Part shown: positions 32,619 through 41,406 of the stretch, piece after piece
Layout: the number at the start of each line of letters is the position of its first letter
How positions within the stretch are numbered: position 1 is the stretch's first letter
Origin: Stramonita haemastoma
Taxonomy: Eukaryota; Mollusca; Gastropoda; Neogastropoda; Muricidae
Assembly (NCBI GenBank): GCA_030674155.1
Contig: CM060323.1
Coordinates: 1,836,493 to 1,878,992, forward strand
DNA: 42,500 nt
Direction: 5' to 3'
Made by a program: the position numbers and the translations under genes
Notes under the pieces: generated by a model
Database searches by the model: none
What the model was told of the DNA's origin: nothing
What the model saw: only the letters and a program-made list of their open reading frames with translations

Positions 32619-32835
32619 CCTCCAGATGAGACTATGAACCGAGGCCCCGTGTGTGAACGCATGCAGAACATCTTGCATACACATTAAATCCTGTTCCACT
32701 TTTCATAAGAGTAAGCCATTGTGTGCTGGTGGGAACAGATGACATGATTTACAAAAACTGCATACACAAGGGGACTGGATGGGAAAAAAGAACACGAGTG
32801 CTTGTTCCATTATCCTCAATATAAAAGAATAAAAT
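32619..32835 (+). mobile_element. SINE type A, 3' half
   Basis: It begins at CCAGATGAGACTATGAACCGAGG and ends ATATAAAAGAATAAAA. The tail hairpin is AACACGAGTGCTT, partly degraded. It is arranged head to tail with the preceding copy. Confidence 0.8.
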
Positions 32836-32857
32836 AAAATAAATAAATAAATAATAA

Positions 32858-33055
32858 AACACACACACACACACTCACACATACACCCCCAAACCACACA
32901 AACACACACACACACACACAAACCACACCCACCCACCCACGCACGCATGCACACACACACACACGCACACAAACCACATATACACACACACACACAACCC
33001 CCTCCCCCACCCCTCCCACCCCCCCCCCAACACACACACACACAAACACACACTC
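32858..33055. repeat. (CA)n/(C)n microsatellite in IP6K intron
   Basis: CA runs interleaved with CCCACCC and poly-C blocks, ending 7 bp from the IP6K donor at 33061. Confidence 0.95.
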
Positions 33056-33061
33056 ACTGAC

Positions 33062-33237
33062 CTGCATGCCACAGAGCCTGAGGCCCAGACTGCGGGAGGT
33101 GGTGATGTTGCACTTGCGGGACTGGCTGGCTCTCTTCTTGGCGTTGGCGTCGTCCCCGAACAGACGGGACCCCACCTTCAGGTCCAGGATACAGGGCCGC
33201 GAGAAACGCGCCACCACGTTCTCCAGCACCAGAAAGG
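33062..33237 (-). CDS. IP6K: inositol hexakisphosphate kinase, catalytic-core exon
   Basis: The exon encodes [22 protein letters not shown], then [36 protein letters not shown]. It holds the family signature PxxxDxKxG as PCILDLKVG (33170-33196), which binds the inositol phosphate, and the G-D-D-A and CGMQ blocks typical of IP6Ks. The donor is ATGCAG followed by GTCAGTGAG, phase 0 into VYQ of the next exon. The acceptor is GGGGCCTCAG, with two bases (CC) completing a Ser codon begun at 34380. The sequence before this acceptor is A-rich on the minus strand, an unusually poor pyrimidine tract. No frame defect is seen. Confidence 0.93.
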
Positions 33238-33428
33238 CTGAGGCCCCGTTAAGGTGTATTTTTGTGTGTTTTTTTTTATATCATGTTTTGTTGTTGGGCT
33301 TGGGTTTGGGAGGTTTTGTTTTGGGTTTGTTAAGTTTTTTTTTTTTTTTTTTACATTTTGTTAGGCCTACACAATTCTCTTTTTTTTTTTTTTGATGTAA
33401 CCAGGTGGATTTGTGTGGCTCTATGTGT

Positions 33429-33553
33429 GAAGCAGCGATGGAGAGGAGATGGGCGCTGCCCTCAATATGCTGGCCCCTAGAGAAGCTGAGGTCTCTGACG
33501 CCTCGCTCCCCTACGACCGCCTAGGTTATGGACACCTTTACCTTTACTTTTAC
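33429..33553 (+). mobile_element. chimeric tRNA/5S SINE, 3' part
   Basis: AAGCAGCGATGGAGAGGAGATGGGCGCTGCC through CTACGACCGCCTAGGTTATGG and a TTTACC tail. The 5S-like and tRNA-like parts are missing. Confidence 0.8.
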
Positions 33554-33760
33554 CTTATCCAAAAAAAGCATTCTGTGAACCTGCAGTGCACTGTTTTTTT
33601 CACAATTTTCTCTAAAAAAAAGTATTCAATGAATCTACTGGTGTACATTTTTTTTTCCAAAGTTTTATCCCAAAAAAATTATTCTATGAACCTACCAATG
33701 CATAAATTTTTCCACAGTTATAATATCAAAACAGAACCAAATATGCACTATACTACAGAG
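33554..33760 (+). repeat. three-copy tandem repeat, about 65 bp
   Basis: ATTCTGTGAACCTGCAGTGCAC, ATTCAATGAATCTACTGGTGTACA and ATTCTATGAACCTACCAATGCAT recur with T-run and CCAAAAAAA spacers in the IP6K intron. Confidence 0.6.
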
Positions 33761-33854
33761 TGACTTGTATTCTATCATTGACAACTTGTATTCCATCATT
33801 CATTCCACAGTATCCATTTCAGTTTTCTTCATCCCACCCACTTCACACAAGACC

Positions 33855-33858
33855 TCTC

Positions 33859-33889
<31 letters not shown>

Positions 33890-33897
33890 ACACACAG
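33855..33897. repeat. poly-C and (CA)n
   Basis: About 18 C followed by CA units. It directly precedes a SINE insertion. Confidence 0.95.
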
Positions 33898-33902
33898 AGT
33901 CA

Positions 33903-34237
33903 AGGAGGACGGATAGCCTAGTGGTCAGAACATTGCGCTGGCAATTTGACGACCTGGGTTTGATTCCGGTTGAGGAGATTTTTCTCCTGGAGTTAACATC
34001 AGTGCTGACTCCACTCTCCCCAAAAGTCCTTCGGATGAGACTATAAACCGAGGTCCCGTGTGCGAACGCACGCAGAACATCTTGCACACACGTTAAATCC
34101 TGTTCCGCTTTTTGTAAGAGTAGGCCATCATGTGCCGGTGGGAACAGATGACATTTACAAAACTGCATACATACGGGGACAGGATGAAAAAAAGCACAAG
34201 AGTGCTTATTCCATTATCCTCGATATAAAAGAATAAA
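33903..34237 (+). mobile_element. SINE type A, full copy in IP6K intron
   Basis: GGAGGACGGATAGCCTAGTGG, B box GGGTTTGATTCCGG, core GGATGAGACTATAAACCGAGG, hairpin AGCACAAGAGTGCT, then AAATC units. Confidence 0.88.
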
Positions 34238-34312
34238 TCAAATCAAATCAAATCAAATACACACACACACACAAACACACACACACAACACACACAACAC
34301 ACACACACACAC

Positions 34313-34361
<49 letters not shown>

Positions 34362-34379
34362 CCACACACACACCCACAC
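34222..34379. repeat. (AAATC)n then (CA)n microsatellite
   Basis: Five AAATC units continue the SINE tail, then more than 100 bp of CA runs that reach the IP6K donor at 34379. The donor itself (GTGTGGGTG) is made of the repeat's reverse complement. Confidence 0.92.
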
Positions 34380-34632
34380 AGTGCAGGATACGATAGCCGG
34401 AGAGGGAGGGCTGGGACTTCCTCATCTTGTCCAGGAGGCGGGTGTGCAGGCTGAGGCCCCAGGGGTTGAGGGGCTGGGTGGTCACCTGCCTGGGGGGAGG
34501 GGGAGGGGGGGCCTCATCGTGGGGGTGAGGGGCAGCAGGGCCTGGTCCTCCCCAGCAATGACAAACCTGGTGTCTGTGCTGCGGCCTGCCCTCACCTCAT
34601 ACTCCCCATCCACTGTCAGGCGAACCACGCAC
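34380..34632 (-). CDS. IP6K: inositol hexakisphosphate kinase, middle exon
   Basis: The acceptor CTGAATCACAG at 34633 starts CVVRLTVDGEYE (joined by G to the previous exon as Gly). The exon continues RSTDTRFVIAGEDQALLPLT and, after a frame change in a C-rich run (34484-34520), QVTTQPLNPWGLSLHTRLL and SGYRILH. The NPWGL block followed by a 30-residue linker to FLVLENVV is a hallmark of IP6Ks. The exon ends T|GTGTGGG in phase 1, giving Ser with CC of the next exon. The frame change needs one added base in the C/G run. Alternatively GAG followed by GTGAGGG near 34595 and CCCCCCAG near 34493 could bound a small unspliced intron of about 100 bp. Confidence 0.85.
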
Positions 34633-34633
34633 C

Positions 34634-34685
34634 TGTGATTCAGAAATTCAGATTCAGATTCAGAATATTTATTGCCATTTAAGTC
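34634..34685 (-). mobile_element. retroposon-like 3' end abutting IP6K acceptor
   Basis: On the minus strand GACTTAAATGGCAATAAATA is followed by TTCTGAATCTGAATCTGAAT and then TTCTGAATCACAG, the splice acceptor. AATAAA plus a TCTGAA tandem tail looks like the 3' end of a non-LTR retroposon. Confidence 0.4.
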
Positions 34686-34752
34686 ATGCAGACCTATTTG
34701 ACACACCAAAACAAACGTCAGGTTTAATTATTCTCTCTGCCCAAAATGATGT

Positions 34753-35214
34753 GTGTGGGGGAAAAAGGGCAGCATCTTTGTCAGAGCTATTGTCATGACT
34801 CATGTTAGCATCATCGTTAGTAAAAAAAGAACTAAAAAAAAAGAAAAAAGAAAGCATCATCGTTAGTGTCATACCATCCTCTGCTTCATTTTGTTGTCGT
34901 GATGACTGTATTAACCGTTACTGTCAACCGAACCACTGTCTTTGTCAGATAAAATGGTCACCATTATTGTTCAATCTTTGCTACCATCACCTGTGTGGGA
35001 AAAAGGCAGCACCTTTGTCAGAGCCATTGATGTTAGCATCATCGTTAGTATAAAAAAAAAAGCAAAAAAAAAAGCATCATTGTTAGTGTCACACCATCAT
35101 CTGCAACATTTTGTTGTTGCGATAACTGTAATAACCGTTTACTGTCAACCGAACCACTGTCTTTATCAGACACCATTGTCAACACTATCGCTCAATCTTT
35201 GCTACCATCACCAC
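34753..35214 (+). repeat. tandem duplication, unit about 239 bp
   Basis: GTGTGGGGGAAAAAGGGCAG..CATCATCGTTAGT..AACCGAACCACTGTCTTTG..CTTTGCTACCATCACC occurs twice (34753 and 34992), with small indels at A-runs. Each unit itself contains repeated AGCATCATCGTTAGT. Confidence 0.88.
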
Positions 35215-35573
35215 TAGGTGTAACCATTCTTGTCATCAACACTGTCATCATCACAAATTAGGAATGACCAAAAAAGTAGTACTTTGAGTTAAAAACAGTA
35301 TCATTTTTCCAAGACTGAAAAAATATGGTACAAATATCAGAACACAACATTTCCTCAATGCGTTTTGTTTATTCTGACCAGGAAAAGAGAACGATGACAA
35401 GACTGCTTGAGAAGAATTTTCATCATTATTGTTAGCCATGGTGGTAGGCAATCCTGTAAATATATATCTGAATTCCTTTTGCTGCTCTTTATTTTTTCTA
35501 AAATGATTTAGCTCAAACGCAATCTCTTGTTACCAACAGATGTTCTACACACTATTCAAAGCCCGTCTCAGAC

Positions 35574-35608
35574 AAGACAAGGGGAGGGGAGGGGAGGGGG
35601 GGTAAAAC
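35574..35608. repeat. (GGGGA)n short repeat
   Basis: GGGGAGGGGAGGGGAGGGGGGG. G-quadruplex-prone on the + strand. Confidence 0.85.
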
Positions 35609-35619
35609 AGGGTAACCTG

Positions 35620-35958
35620 GTCACAGTCAGTGGTGGTTAGATCATTGTGCATTGTGCTCGTAATCTGCTGACCCAGGTTCAAATCCTGTTCAAGGGGACT
35701 TTTCCCCCTGGAGTTTACATCAGTGCTGACTCCACTACCTCCAAAAGTCCTTCAGATGAGACTATAAACTGAGGTCCCGTGTGTAGGACATGCATAGAAC
35801 ATCTTGTGCACAGTTTAAAACCAGTTCTGCTTTTTGGAAGAATCAACAGACCATTGTGTGCTGGTGGGAATTGAAGACAAAATTTACAAAACCACATCCA
35901 CACAGGAACTGGATGTAAGGAAGCACAGAGTGCTTATTTTCATTTATCCTTGAAACAA
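35620..35958 (+). mobile_element. SINE type A, diverged full copy
   Basis: GTCAGTGGTGGTTAGATC, B box AGGTTCAAATCCTG, GTTTACATCAGTGCTGACTCC, GATGAGACTATAAACTGAGG, GGAACTGGATG, then AGCACAGAGTGCT. More diverged than the other copies, so probably older. Confidence 0.8.
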
Positions 35959-36297
35959 AAAGAAATAAAAGAAAATAATAACAAGAGCATGCATGTGCAG
36001 AAAAAACCCACAAACAATTACACCAAAAAAAAACAACCCCCCCCCCCCCACCAACACACACACAAGTGCACAGACACATATACACACATACCACACATAT
36101 TTTTCCTATCCAAAAATGAAAGCAAATTATTTCTAATGGTAAAACTTGCAATGGGCATTTATCAGAAGCATTTTATTTTGCTAAAAATAAACAGCTGAAC
36201 AAAACATAGTTTATGCACCAGATGATGTCTAAACGATTAGGGACAGACAGTGCTCTGATAATTACTGGGTAGAGATAAACACACCTGTTTCCATAAG

Positions 36298-36361
<64 letters not shown>

Positions 36362-36370
36362 CTCTCTCTC

Positions 36371-36403
<33 letters not shown>

Positions 36404-36470
36404 GTGTGTGTCTGTGTGTCTGTCTGTGTGTCTGTGTGTCTGTGTGTCTGTCTGTGTGTCTTTCTCAATC
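36298..36470. repeat. (CA)n/(CT)n/(GTCT)n microsatellite
   Basis: About 29 CA units, then CT, then GTCT units with GTGT interruptions. Confidence 0.95.
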
Positions 36471-36534
36471 TCTCATTGTCCATTTCCCTAGCTCTTTGTT
36501 TCTCTCGCTGGGCCAAATTTCTCACTTTGCCTTT

Positions 36535-36535
<1 letters not shown>

Positions 36536-36613
<78 letters not shown>

Positions 36614-36772
36614 TGTGTGTGGTGTGTGTGTGTGTGTGTGTGTGTCTGTGTGTGTGATGTGTGTGTGTTTGTGTGTGTGTCTGTGTGCGCGCGCACATGC
36701 ATGTGCGTGTGTACTTGCATGTGTGTGTGTGTGTGTGTGTGTGTGCATGTGTGCGTGCCTGCGTGTGTGTGA
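36536..36772. repeat. (TG)n microsatellite with CG-rich core
   Basis: Long TG runs with ATG, CTG and GCGCGCGCACATGC interruptions. A local Z-DNA-prone segment. Confidence 0.95.
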
Positions 36773-36829
36773 GAATGTGCATGCATGCTTGCATGCCCAC
36801 TCGTTCTATAGTCTGTGCAGCCAGTAGAC

Positions 36830-36919
36830 TTTAGCAGTAGTAGTAGTGGCAGTAGTAGCAGAAATAGTAGTAGTAGTAGTAGTTGTAGTAGTAGTAGTAG
36901 TACTAGCAGCGGCAGCAAC

Positions 36920-37015
<96 letters not shown>

Positions 37016-37155
37016 AGTAGTAGTAGCAGCAGTAGTAGTAGCAGCAGTAGTAGTAGCAGCAGTAGTAGTAGCAGCAGTTGTAAAAGCAGCAGCAGCAGTA
37101 GCAGCAGTATCAGCAGCAGTCATAGCAGTAGCAGTAGCAGTAAATGTAAGAGCAG
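36830..37155. repeat. (AGT)n/(AGC)n trinucleotide expansion
   Basis: About 320 bp of AGT (or TAG) units graded into AGC (CAG/CTG-type) units, with a longest pure block of about 17 AGT and about 12 AGC. It lies in the IP6K intron 34633-38301. The poly-Ser, poly-Val and poly-Thr frames are artefacts. Confidence 0.95.
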
Positions 37156-38018
37156 CAGTACTTCCACACCAGTGGCGAGTTTGAATCAATATCTTCAGTC
37201 TGCATATTCATGGGGGCAGGTACCCCCACCGGAGGAGGCACATGGTAATGATCCCCACTCTAGAGAGGTCGCTCTGTATAATGCGGCTCTACTGCGGCTA
37301 GCTACCCCTGTCACCACTATGGGGTTTAGCCGGTGTAACCCTACACATGCTGGGTCAGAACAGGCACCATTGAGCACAGCTGGAGAGAGAGAGATACCCA
37401 TAACCCCAGCAGGACCTTTCTTCAGGTTGATGGCTTCACATCACCTATTATGAGTGATGTATCTCTCTGAGGAATGCTTACTGGGGTGGTGTGCAACAGA
37501 AAGTTCTAGCCTAAGAGCAGTCTTGGGTTGATGTAGGAAATCTGGATGAGAAATCTTATGTCTGAAGGGCTGTTTCTTCTTCTCTTCTTCTTTAAACGTT
37601 CAGTAGTAGTTCTTCAGTTTAATGTCCTTCCACTAAATAGTGATATCAGACTGGAAGGTGTATAATGTATGTGTGGATGTGTGTGTGTGTGTTGAGACAG
37701 CAACTATAGTTGTCTATCATAAGAGTGAAAATGCGTTGTGCAGCCATTAAAGCACCTAACAAGTCAGGAGGCTCAGCGCATCTGACTTCAGCATGGGAGG
37801 AAATTTTTATTTTAGTCTTTCTGGAAAAAAAAGGTAGGAGAATGATGGACCAAGACGGCCAAAACTAGACAAGATGGGGGTGAAAGGAAGAAAGGGGACG
37901 ATGCAGAAAGAAAGAGAAAAGCAGAAAAGAGGGAATTCCTGGGGCAGAATTTTCAGGTGGGGGGGGGGGATGTTTTCTAAACTGACAGATCCCTGCCATC
38001 CCCGTGGGGACGAAGTTT
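37156..38018. other. IP6K intronic sequence, nothing recognised
   Basis: Mixed composition. A (TG) patch lies at 37674-37692 and a poly-G run near 37960. No exon signature was seen on either strand. Confidence 0.35.
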
Positions 38019-38020
38019 TG

Positions 38021-38243
38021 TTAACCTCTTTACTGCGCCGTTTACGAACAGCGTTCGTCACAGAAATCGTCGCCAGAAAATGCTCAGTCGACAATCGCTG
38101 TTCGTCATGATTCGACGCTCTCTCGGTTTCGTCCAGCATGTGCCTGAGCAAAATAGGATAGTACCGAAAGGGTTAAATGACATAATTATCACCTGGCTCA
38201 GCAGACTGAGCCAAACCTGTCATGATAGCAGTGAAAGGGTTAA
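38021..38243 (+). mobile_element. piggyBac-like MITE with TTAA ends, partly duplicated
   Basis: TTAACCTCTTTACTGCGCC at 38021 pairs with the inverted end AGCAGTGAAAGGGTTAA at 38227-38243. A second right end, CGAAAGGGTTAA, stops at 38176. TTAA plus CCCTTT-type ends is characteristic of piggyBac-derived MITEs. The right end and about 38 bp of flank, with the hairpin GGCTCAG-CAGA-CTGAGCC, are duplicated (38166-38211 and 38233-38281). It lies within about 20 bp of the IP6K donor at 38301, inside the intron. Confidence 0.7.
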
Positions 38244-38301
38244 AGGACCTAATTATCACCTGGACTCAGCAGACTGAGCCACACAGTTTCTAACCACTCA
38301 C

Positions 38302-38982
38302 CCCGAGGACGGTCTGGAGGGGAAGGGGGAGGAGTCGACAGCGGAGGACAGGTCCTGGTCACTGCCGCTGGACATGGGGGTGGAGGCGCCACTGCTGGAC
38401 CCTGACAACGGCACCGGCCGCAAACGTCTCTCCTCCTCCCCCCCTACCACCCCCCGTTTTCCCTCACACACCCCCCCTGACCACGTCCGATGCCTGCTCC
38501 CTGTCCCTGTCCCCATCTTGCTCTCTCGCTGTCACCTCACAACCTTCCGCGTTTTTCTCCCCAGATTTCCCCTTCACCCCCACCACCCCCGCCCCCCTTG
38601 TTGTCTGTGGGAACGTCCCTGGCTGCGTTCTGGATCTGAAGCGTCTCCAAGGTTGGGTGGTTCTTCCCCGAACGTTCACTGTTCACATCCCTGTTCACAT
38701 CCTGTTCACATCCCTGTTCACATCCCTGTTCACAGACCCTCGCACACCCTCGCTGTTCTCAGCAGCCCCTGCTGCTGTCGTGACGAGGGTTCCCTGGAGG
38801 AGGTCTTGGGTTCCGCTCTCCTGTCCTTTGCCTGGAGGTCGTCTTTGCGCAGGGATTGTCGGTGACCTGACTGTTGTCCTGCTCCTCCTCCTCCTGCCGG
38901 GCGTTGTCCTGGGTCAGGGGGTAGTATCCCCACAGGTTCAGGGACCCGTCATCTCCCTCCTCCAGACGGACATACAGCACAC
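38302..38982 (-). CDS. IP6K: inositol hexakisphosphate kinase, long variable exon
   Basis: The acceptor ATTGTCAG at 38983 opens VLYVRLEEGDDGSLNLWGYY, matching the IP6K segment that follows the KPLI..FTP..Y(K/Q)G block. An acidic EEEEQDN stretch and a Ser/Gly/Asp-rich linker follow, as in other IP6Ks. The exon ends SSAVDSSPFPSRPSSG at a strong donor (GGG then GTGAGTGG), phase 2 into CVVRL. The coding potential passes through successive frames: DLQAKDRRAEPKTSSRE, then AAGAAENSEGVRGSVNRDVN, then HPTLETLQIQNAARDVPTDN, then SGSSSGASTPMSSGSDQDLS. That is about four one-base changes, one of them an 11-base unit in a 12-base tandem repeat. The linker is not conserved in the family, so I cannot fix each change point. 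Confidence 0.8.
38683..38734 (-). repeat. IP6K: 12-bp coding tandem repeat (VNRD)n
   Basis: On the minus strand GTGAACAGGGAT repeats about 4.5 times and encodes Val-Asn-Arg-Asp. One unit has GTGAACAGGAT (11 bases), which shifts the frame inside an otherwise perfect array. Confidence 0.85.
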
Positions 38983-39049
38983 CTGACAATGCAAAAAAAA
39001 GAGAACATTCTAAGCAAGGAGTAAAAGACAACAACATTGCAATTAAGTC

Positions 39050-39162
39050 TCAAAGTTTTTATGTATCTATCTATTTATTTATTTATTTATTTATTATTTA
39101 TTTATTTATTTATTTATCTATTTATTTATTTATGTATGTATTTATGTATGTATTTATTCTTT
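39050..39162. repeat. (TTTA)n microsatellite
   Basis: About 25 TTTA/TCTA/TGTA units. It continues into the reverse SINE tail at 39157 and probably derives from its A-rich end. Confidence 0.93.
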
Positions 39163-39500
39163 TATATCAAGGATGATGGAATAAGCAGTTATGTGCTTTT
39201 TTTTTTTTTACATCCAGTCCCTTTGTGTATGCAGTTTTGTAGACCTTGTCATCTGTTCCCGCCGGCACACAATGGCCTACTCTTACAAAAAGCGGAACAG
39301 GATTTAATGTGTGTGAAAGATGTTCTACGTGCATTTGCACATGGGGCCTCGGTTTACAGTCTCATCCGAAGAACTTTGGGAGAATGGAGTCAGTACTGAT
39401 GTAAACTCCAGCCGAGGGGAAAACTTCCCTTCAACAGGAATTGAACCTGGGTCACCTAATTGCAGCGCAATGTTCTGACCACTTATGCTATCCTGTCCCC
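39157..39500 (-). mobile_element. SINE type A, full reverse copy
   Basis: Tail TTATATCAAGGATGATGGAATAAGCAGTTATGTGC, body CATCTGTTCCCGCCGGCACACAATGG, core CTCATCCGAAG, B box GGAATTGAACCTGGG, head CCACTTATGCTATCCTGTCCC. Same strand as IP6K, in its intron 38983-41084. Confidence 0.88.
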
Positions 39501-39904
39501 AATGCAGTGTCAAATACAGGAGCCTACAACAAGCTCTGTTCATTAACTTTAAACTCACAACATGAAATTCTTGTAAGATAGAGTAACAGAAGCTACAGAA
39601 TTATAAACCAGTCTCCTGCCTCAGGTGAATACAGAAGTAGAACAAATAAAGAGATAAGATAAATAAAGGGTCAGGGTACAGTTGAGAAAATGGGAATGAG
39701 CGCGAAAGGCAAATCTAGACAAGAAACTGAGTAAATGAAAAAATAGTTATCCAAAAAGCAAAACACGAGAATTTCCATTAGATGGCAAACTATTCATACT
39801 GATAAGATGTCCAGCATTCTAATCTAAAGGAAGAGGGTTTAAGAACGCGAGTAAAAACAACCCATAAATCAGAACACAAACTTAAAGACTCAAAAGTTAC
39901 TGAA
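39501..39904. other. IP6K intronic sequence, nothing recognised
   Basis: AT-rich and unstructured. Confidence 0.3.
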
Positions 39905-39950
39905 TTAAGATACACACACACTCAGAGTCTCACACACAGTCACAACACAC

Positions 39951-39985
<35 letters not shown>

Positions 39986-40002
39986 CACACACACACACAC
40001 AG

Positions 40003-40034
<32 letters not shown>

Positions 40035-40079
40035 CACTTACACACACACACACACACAGTCTCTCTCTCTCACAACACA

Positions 40080-40163
<84 letters not shown>

Positions 40164-40172
40164 CACACAATA
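39905..40172. repeat. (CA)n microsatellite
   Basis: About 260 bp of CA runs with AGTC, TTA and CTCT interruptions. Confidence 0.95.
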
Positions 40173-40249
40173 CTTGAATGCTTTTATAAGCCAAGTTTTT
40201 TATAAGCCATTTTTCTTGATTTTTTGTGAGGGAAGAATAAAAAAAAAAA

Positions 40250-40326
40250 AAAAGTTGTGTAAACTTAAATCTTTTACCCTCAATAAAGTAAATAAATTTT
40301 GACTTGAATTCACAAATACACACACA

Positions 40327-40368
<42 letters not shown>
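40250..40368 (+). repeat. retroposon-like 3' end and (CA)n
   Basis: ACCCTCAATAAAGTAAATAAATTTTGACTTGAATTC resembles a retroposon 3' end, followed by CA units to the start of the next SINE. Confidence 0.4.
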
Positions 40369-40369
<1 letters not shown>

Positions 40370-40703
40370 GGACAGGACGACCTAGTGGTCGGAACATTGC
40401 GCTGCAATTTGACGACCCGGGTTCGATTCCCAGTCGAGGGGATTTTTTCCTCTGGAGTTAACATCAGTGCTGACTCTACTCTCCCCAAAAGTCTTTCGGA
40501 TGAGACTGTAAACTGAGGCCACATGTGCAAACGCACGCAACATATTGCGCACGTGTTAAATCCTTTCCGCTTTTTGTAAGAGTAGGTCATTGTGTGCCGG
40601 AGGGAACAGATGACTTAAGATTTACAAAACTGCATACACACAGGGACTGGATGAAAAAAAGCACATGAGTGCTTATTCTATTATCCTTGATATAAAAGAA
40701 TGA

Positions 40704-40704
<1 letters not shown>
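40369..40704 (+). mobile_element. SINE type A, full copy
   Basis: GGGACAGGACGACCTAGTGG, B box GGGTTCGATTCCCAG, core GGATGAGACTGTAAACTGAGG, hairpin AGCACATGAGTGCT, end ATATAAAAGAATGAAA. Confidence 0.9.

Positions 40705-40758
<54 letters not shown>
40703..40758. repeat. (AAT)n microsatellite
   Basis: About 17 AAT units growing from the SINE tail. Confidence 0.95.
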
Positions 40759-40864
40759 TAATACATGGAACTTATATAGCGCTATATCTTGTAAAAACAA
40801 ATCAGAGCGCTTGCATTCGACCTATACATCACACAAGCAATCAATAACAATCTATGGTCTAGCA

Positions 40865-40945
40865 AATTCGAATGTACTCACACACGCAAGCGCACACACA
40901 TATACACACGCACACGCACGCGTCCACACACACACACACACCACA
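40865..40945. repeat. (CA)/(CGCA) microsatellite
   Basis: Short CA and CGCA runs. Just upstream (40760-40850) TTATATAGCGCTATATCTTG contains the inverted repeat ATATAGCGCTATAT. Confidence 0.85.
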
Positions 40946-41084
40946 AAGGCTATACATTTGGCAGGTAGATGTCGAAGGCGGGACAGACAAGAGATGGAAA
41001 CAGGAGGAGAAAAATCTTAGGTTTGAAATAAGTGTGTCTTGAGGTTGATTTTTAAAGTGTCATAAATAAAAATCCAGCACCCAC

Positions 41085-41324
41085 CCTGGTAGTGCGGGGT
41101 GAAGGGGCGCAGGGAGGGGGGCAGGGTGCAGTACAGGTGGTGCTCTCGGGGATCAGGGGCTTGCACACCGTGCGGGGGTCCAGGGTCAACATGGATGCCT
41201 GCCCCGCCACCTGGTGGCCAAAGGGCTCCAGCGGCACTGGGCGAGGGTCCAGCCTGACCCCCGACCTTTCCTGAAGTCGCATCACGGCTGCTGCTGCTGC
41301 TGCTTCATCATCATCACTGCTATC
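41085..41324 (-). CDS. IP6K: inositol hexakisphosphate kinase, N-terminal exon
   Basis: The exon reads DSSDDDEAAAAAA, then VMRLQERSGVRLDPRPVPLE, PFGHQVAGQASMLTLDPRTV and CKPLIP. This matches the IP6K N-terminal block LEPF.HQV.G......D..TVCKPLI. After one frame change at a GGGG run (41148-41151) it continues REHHLYCTLPPSLRPFTPHY Q and ends CAGG followed by GTGGGTGC, phase 1 into GVLYVRL. Adding one base restores the expected family pattern exactly. The 5' boundary is either the acceptor TGTGCTGCATGCAG at 41325 or, because ATGCAG is in frame, a start at the ATG at 41330-41328. Family members usually have a short stretch before this block, so an upstream first exon beyond the window is also possible. 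Confidence 0.9.
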
Positions 41325-41406
41325 CTGCATGCAGCACACACACAAACCAGCATGGTCATCAGCAACAAATATACCCCAAAAACAAAAACAGCGGAGTGTG
41401 GGAAGG

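Noticed and set aside
36262..37453. Poly-Ser, poly-Val/Ala, poly-Thr and Cys/Val frames up to 218 codons
   Set aside because: Products of the (CA)n and (AGT/AGC)n repeats in an IP6K intron.
30986..41324. Programmed ribosomal frameshifting in IP6K
   Set aside because: Too many changes, all at homopolymers and with no conserved slippery-site layout. Assembly error is simpler.
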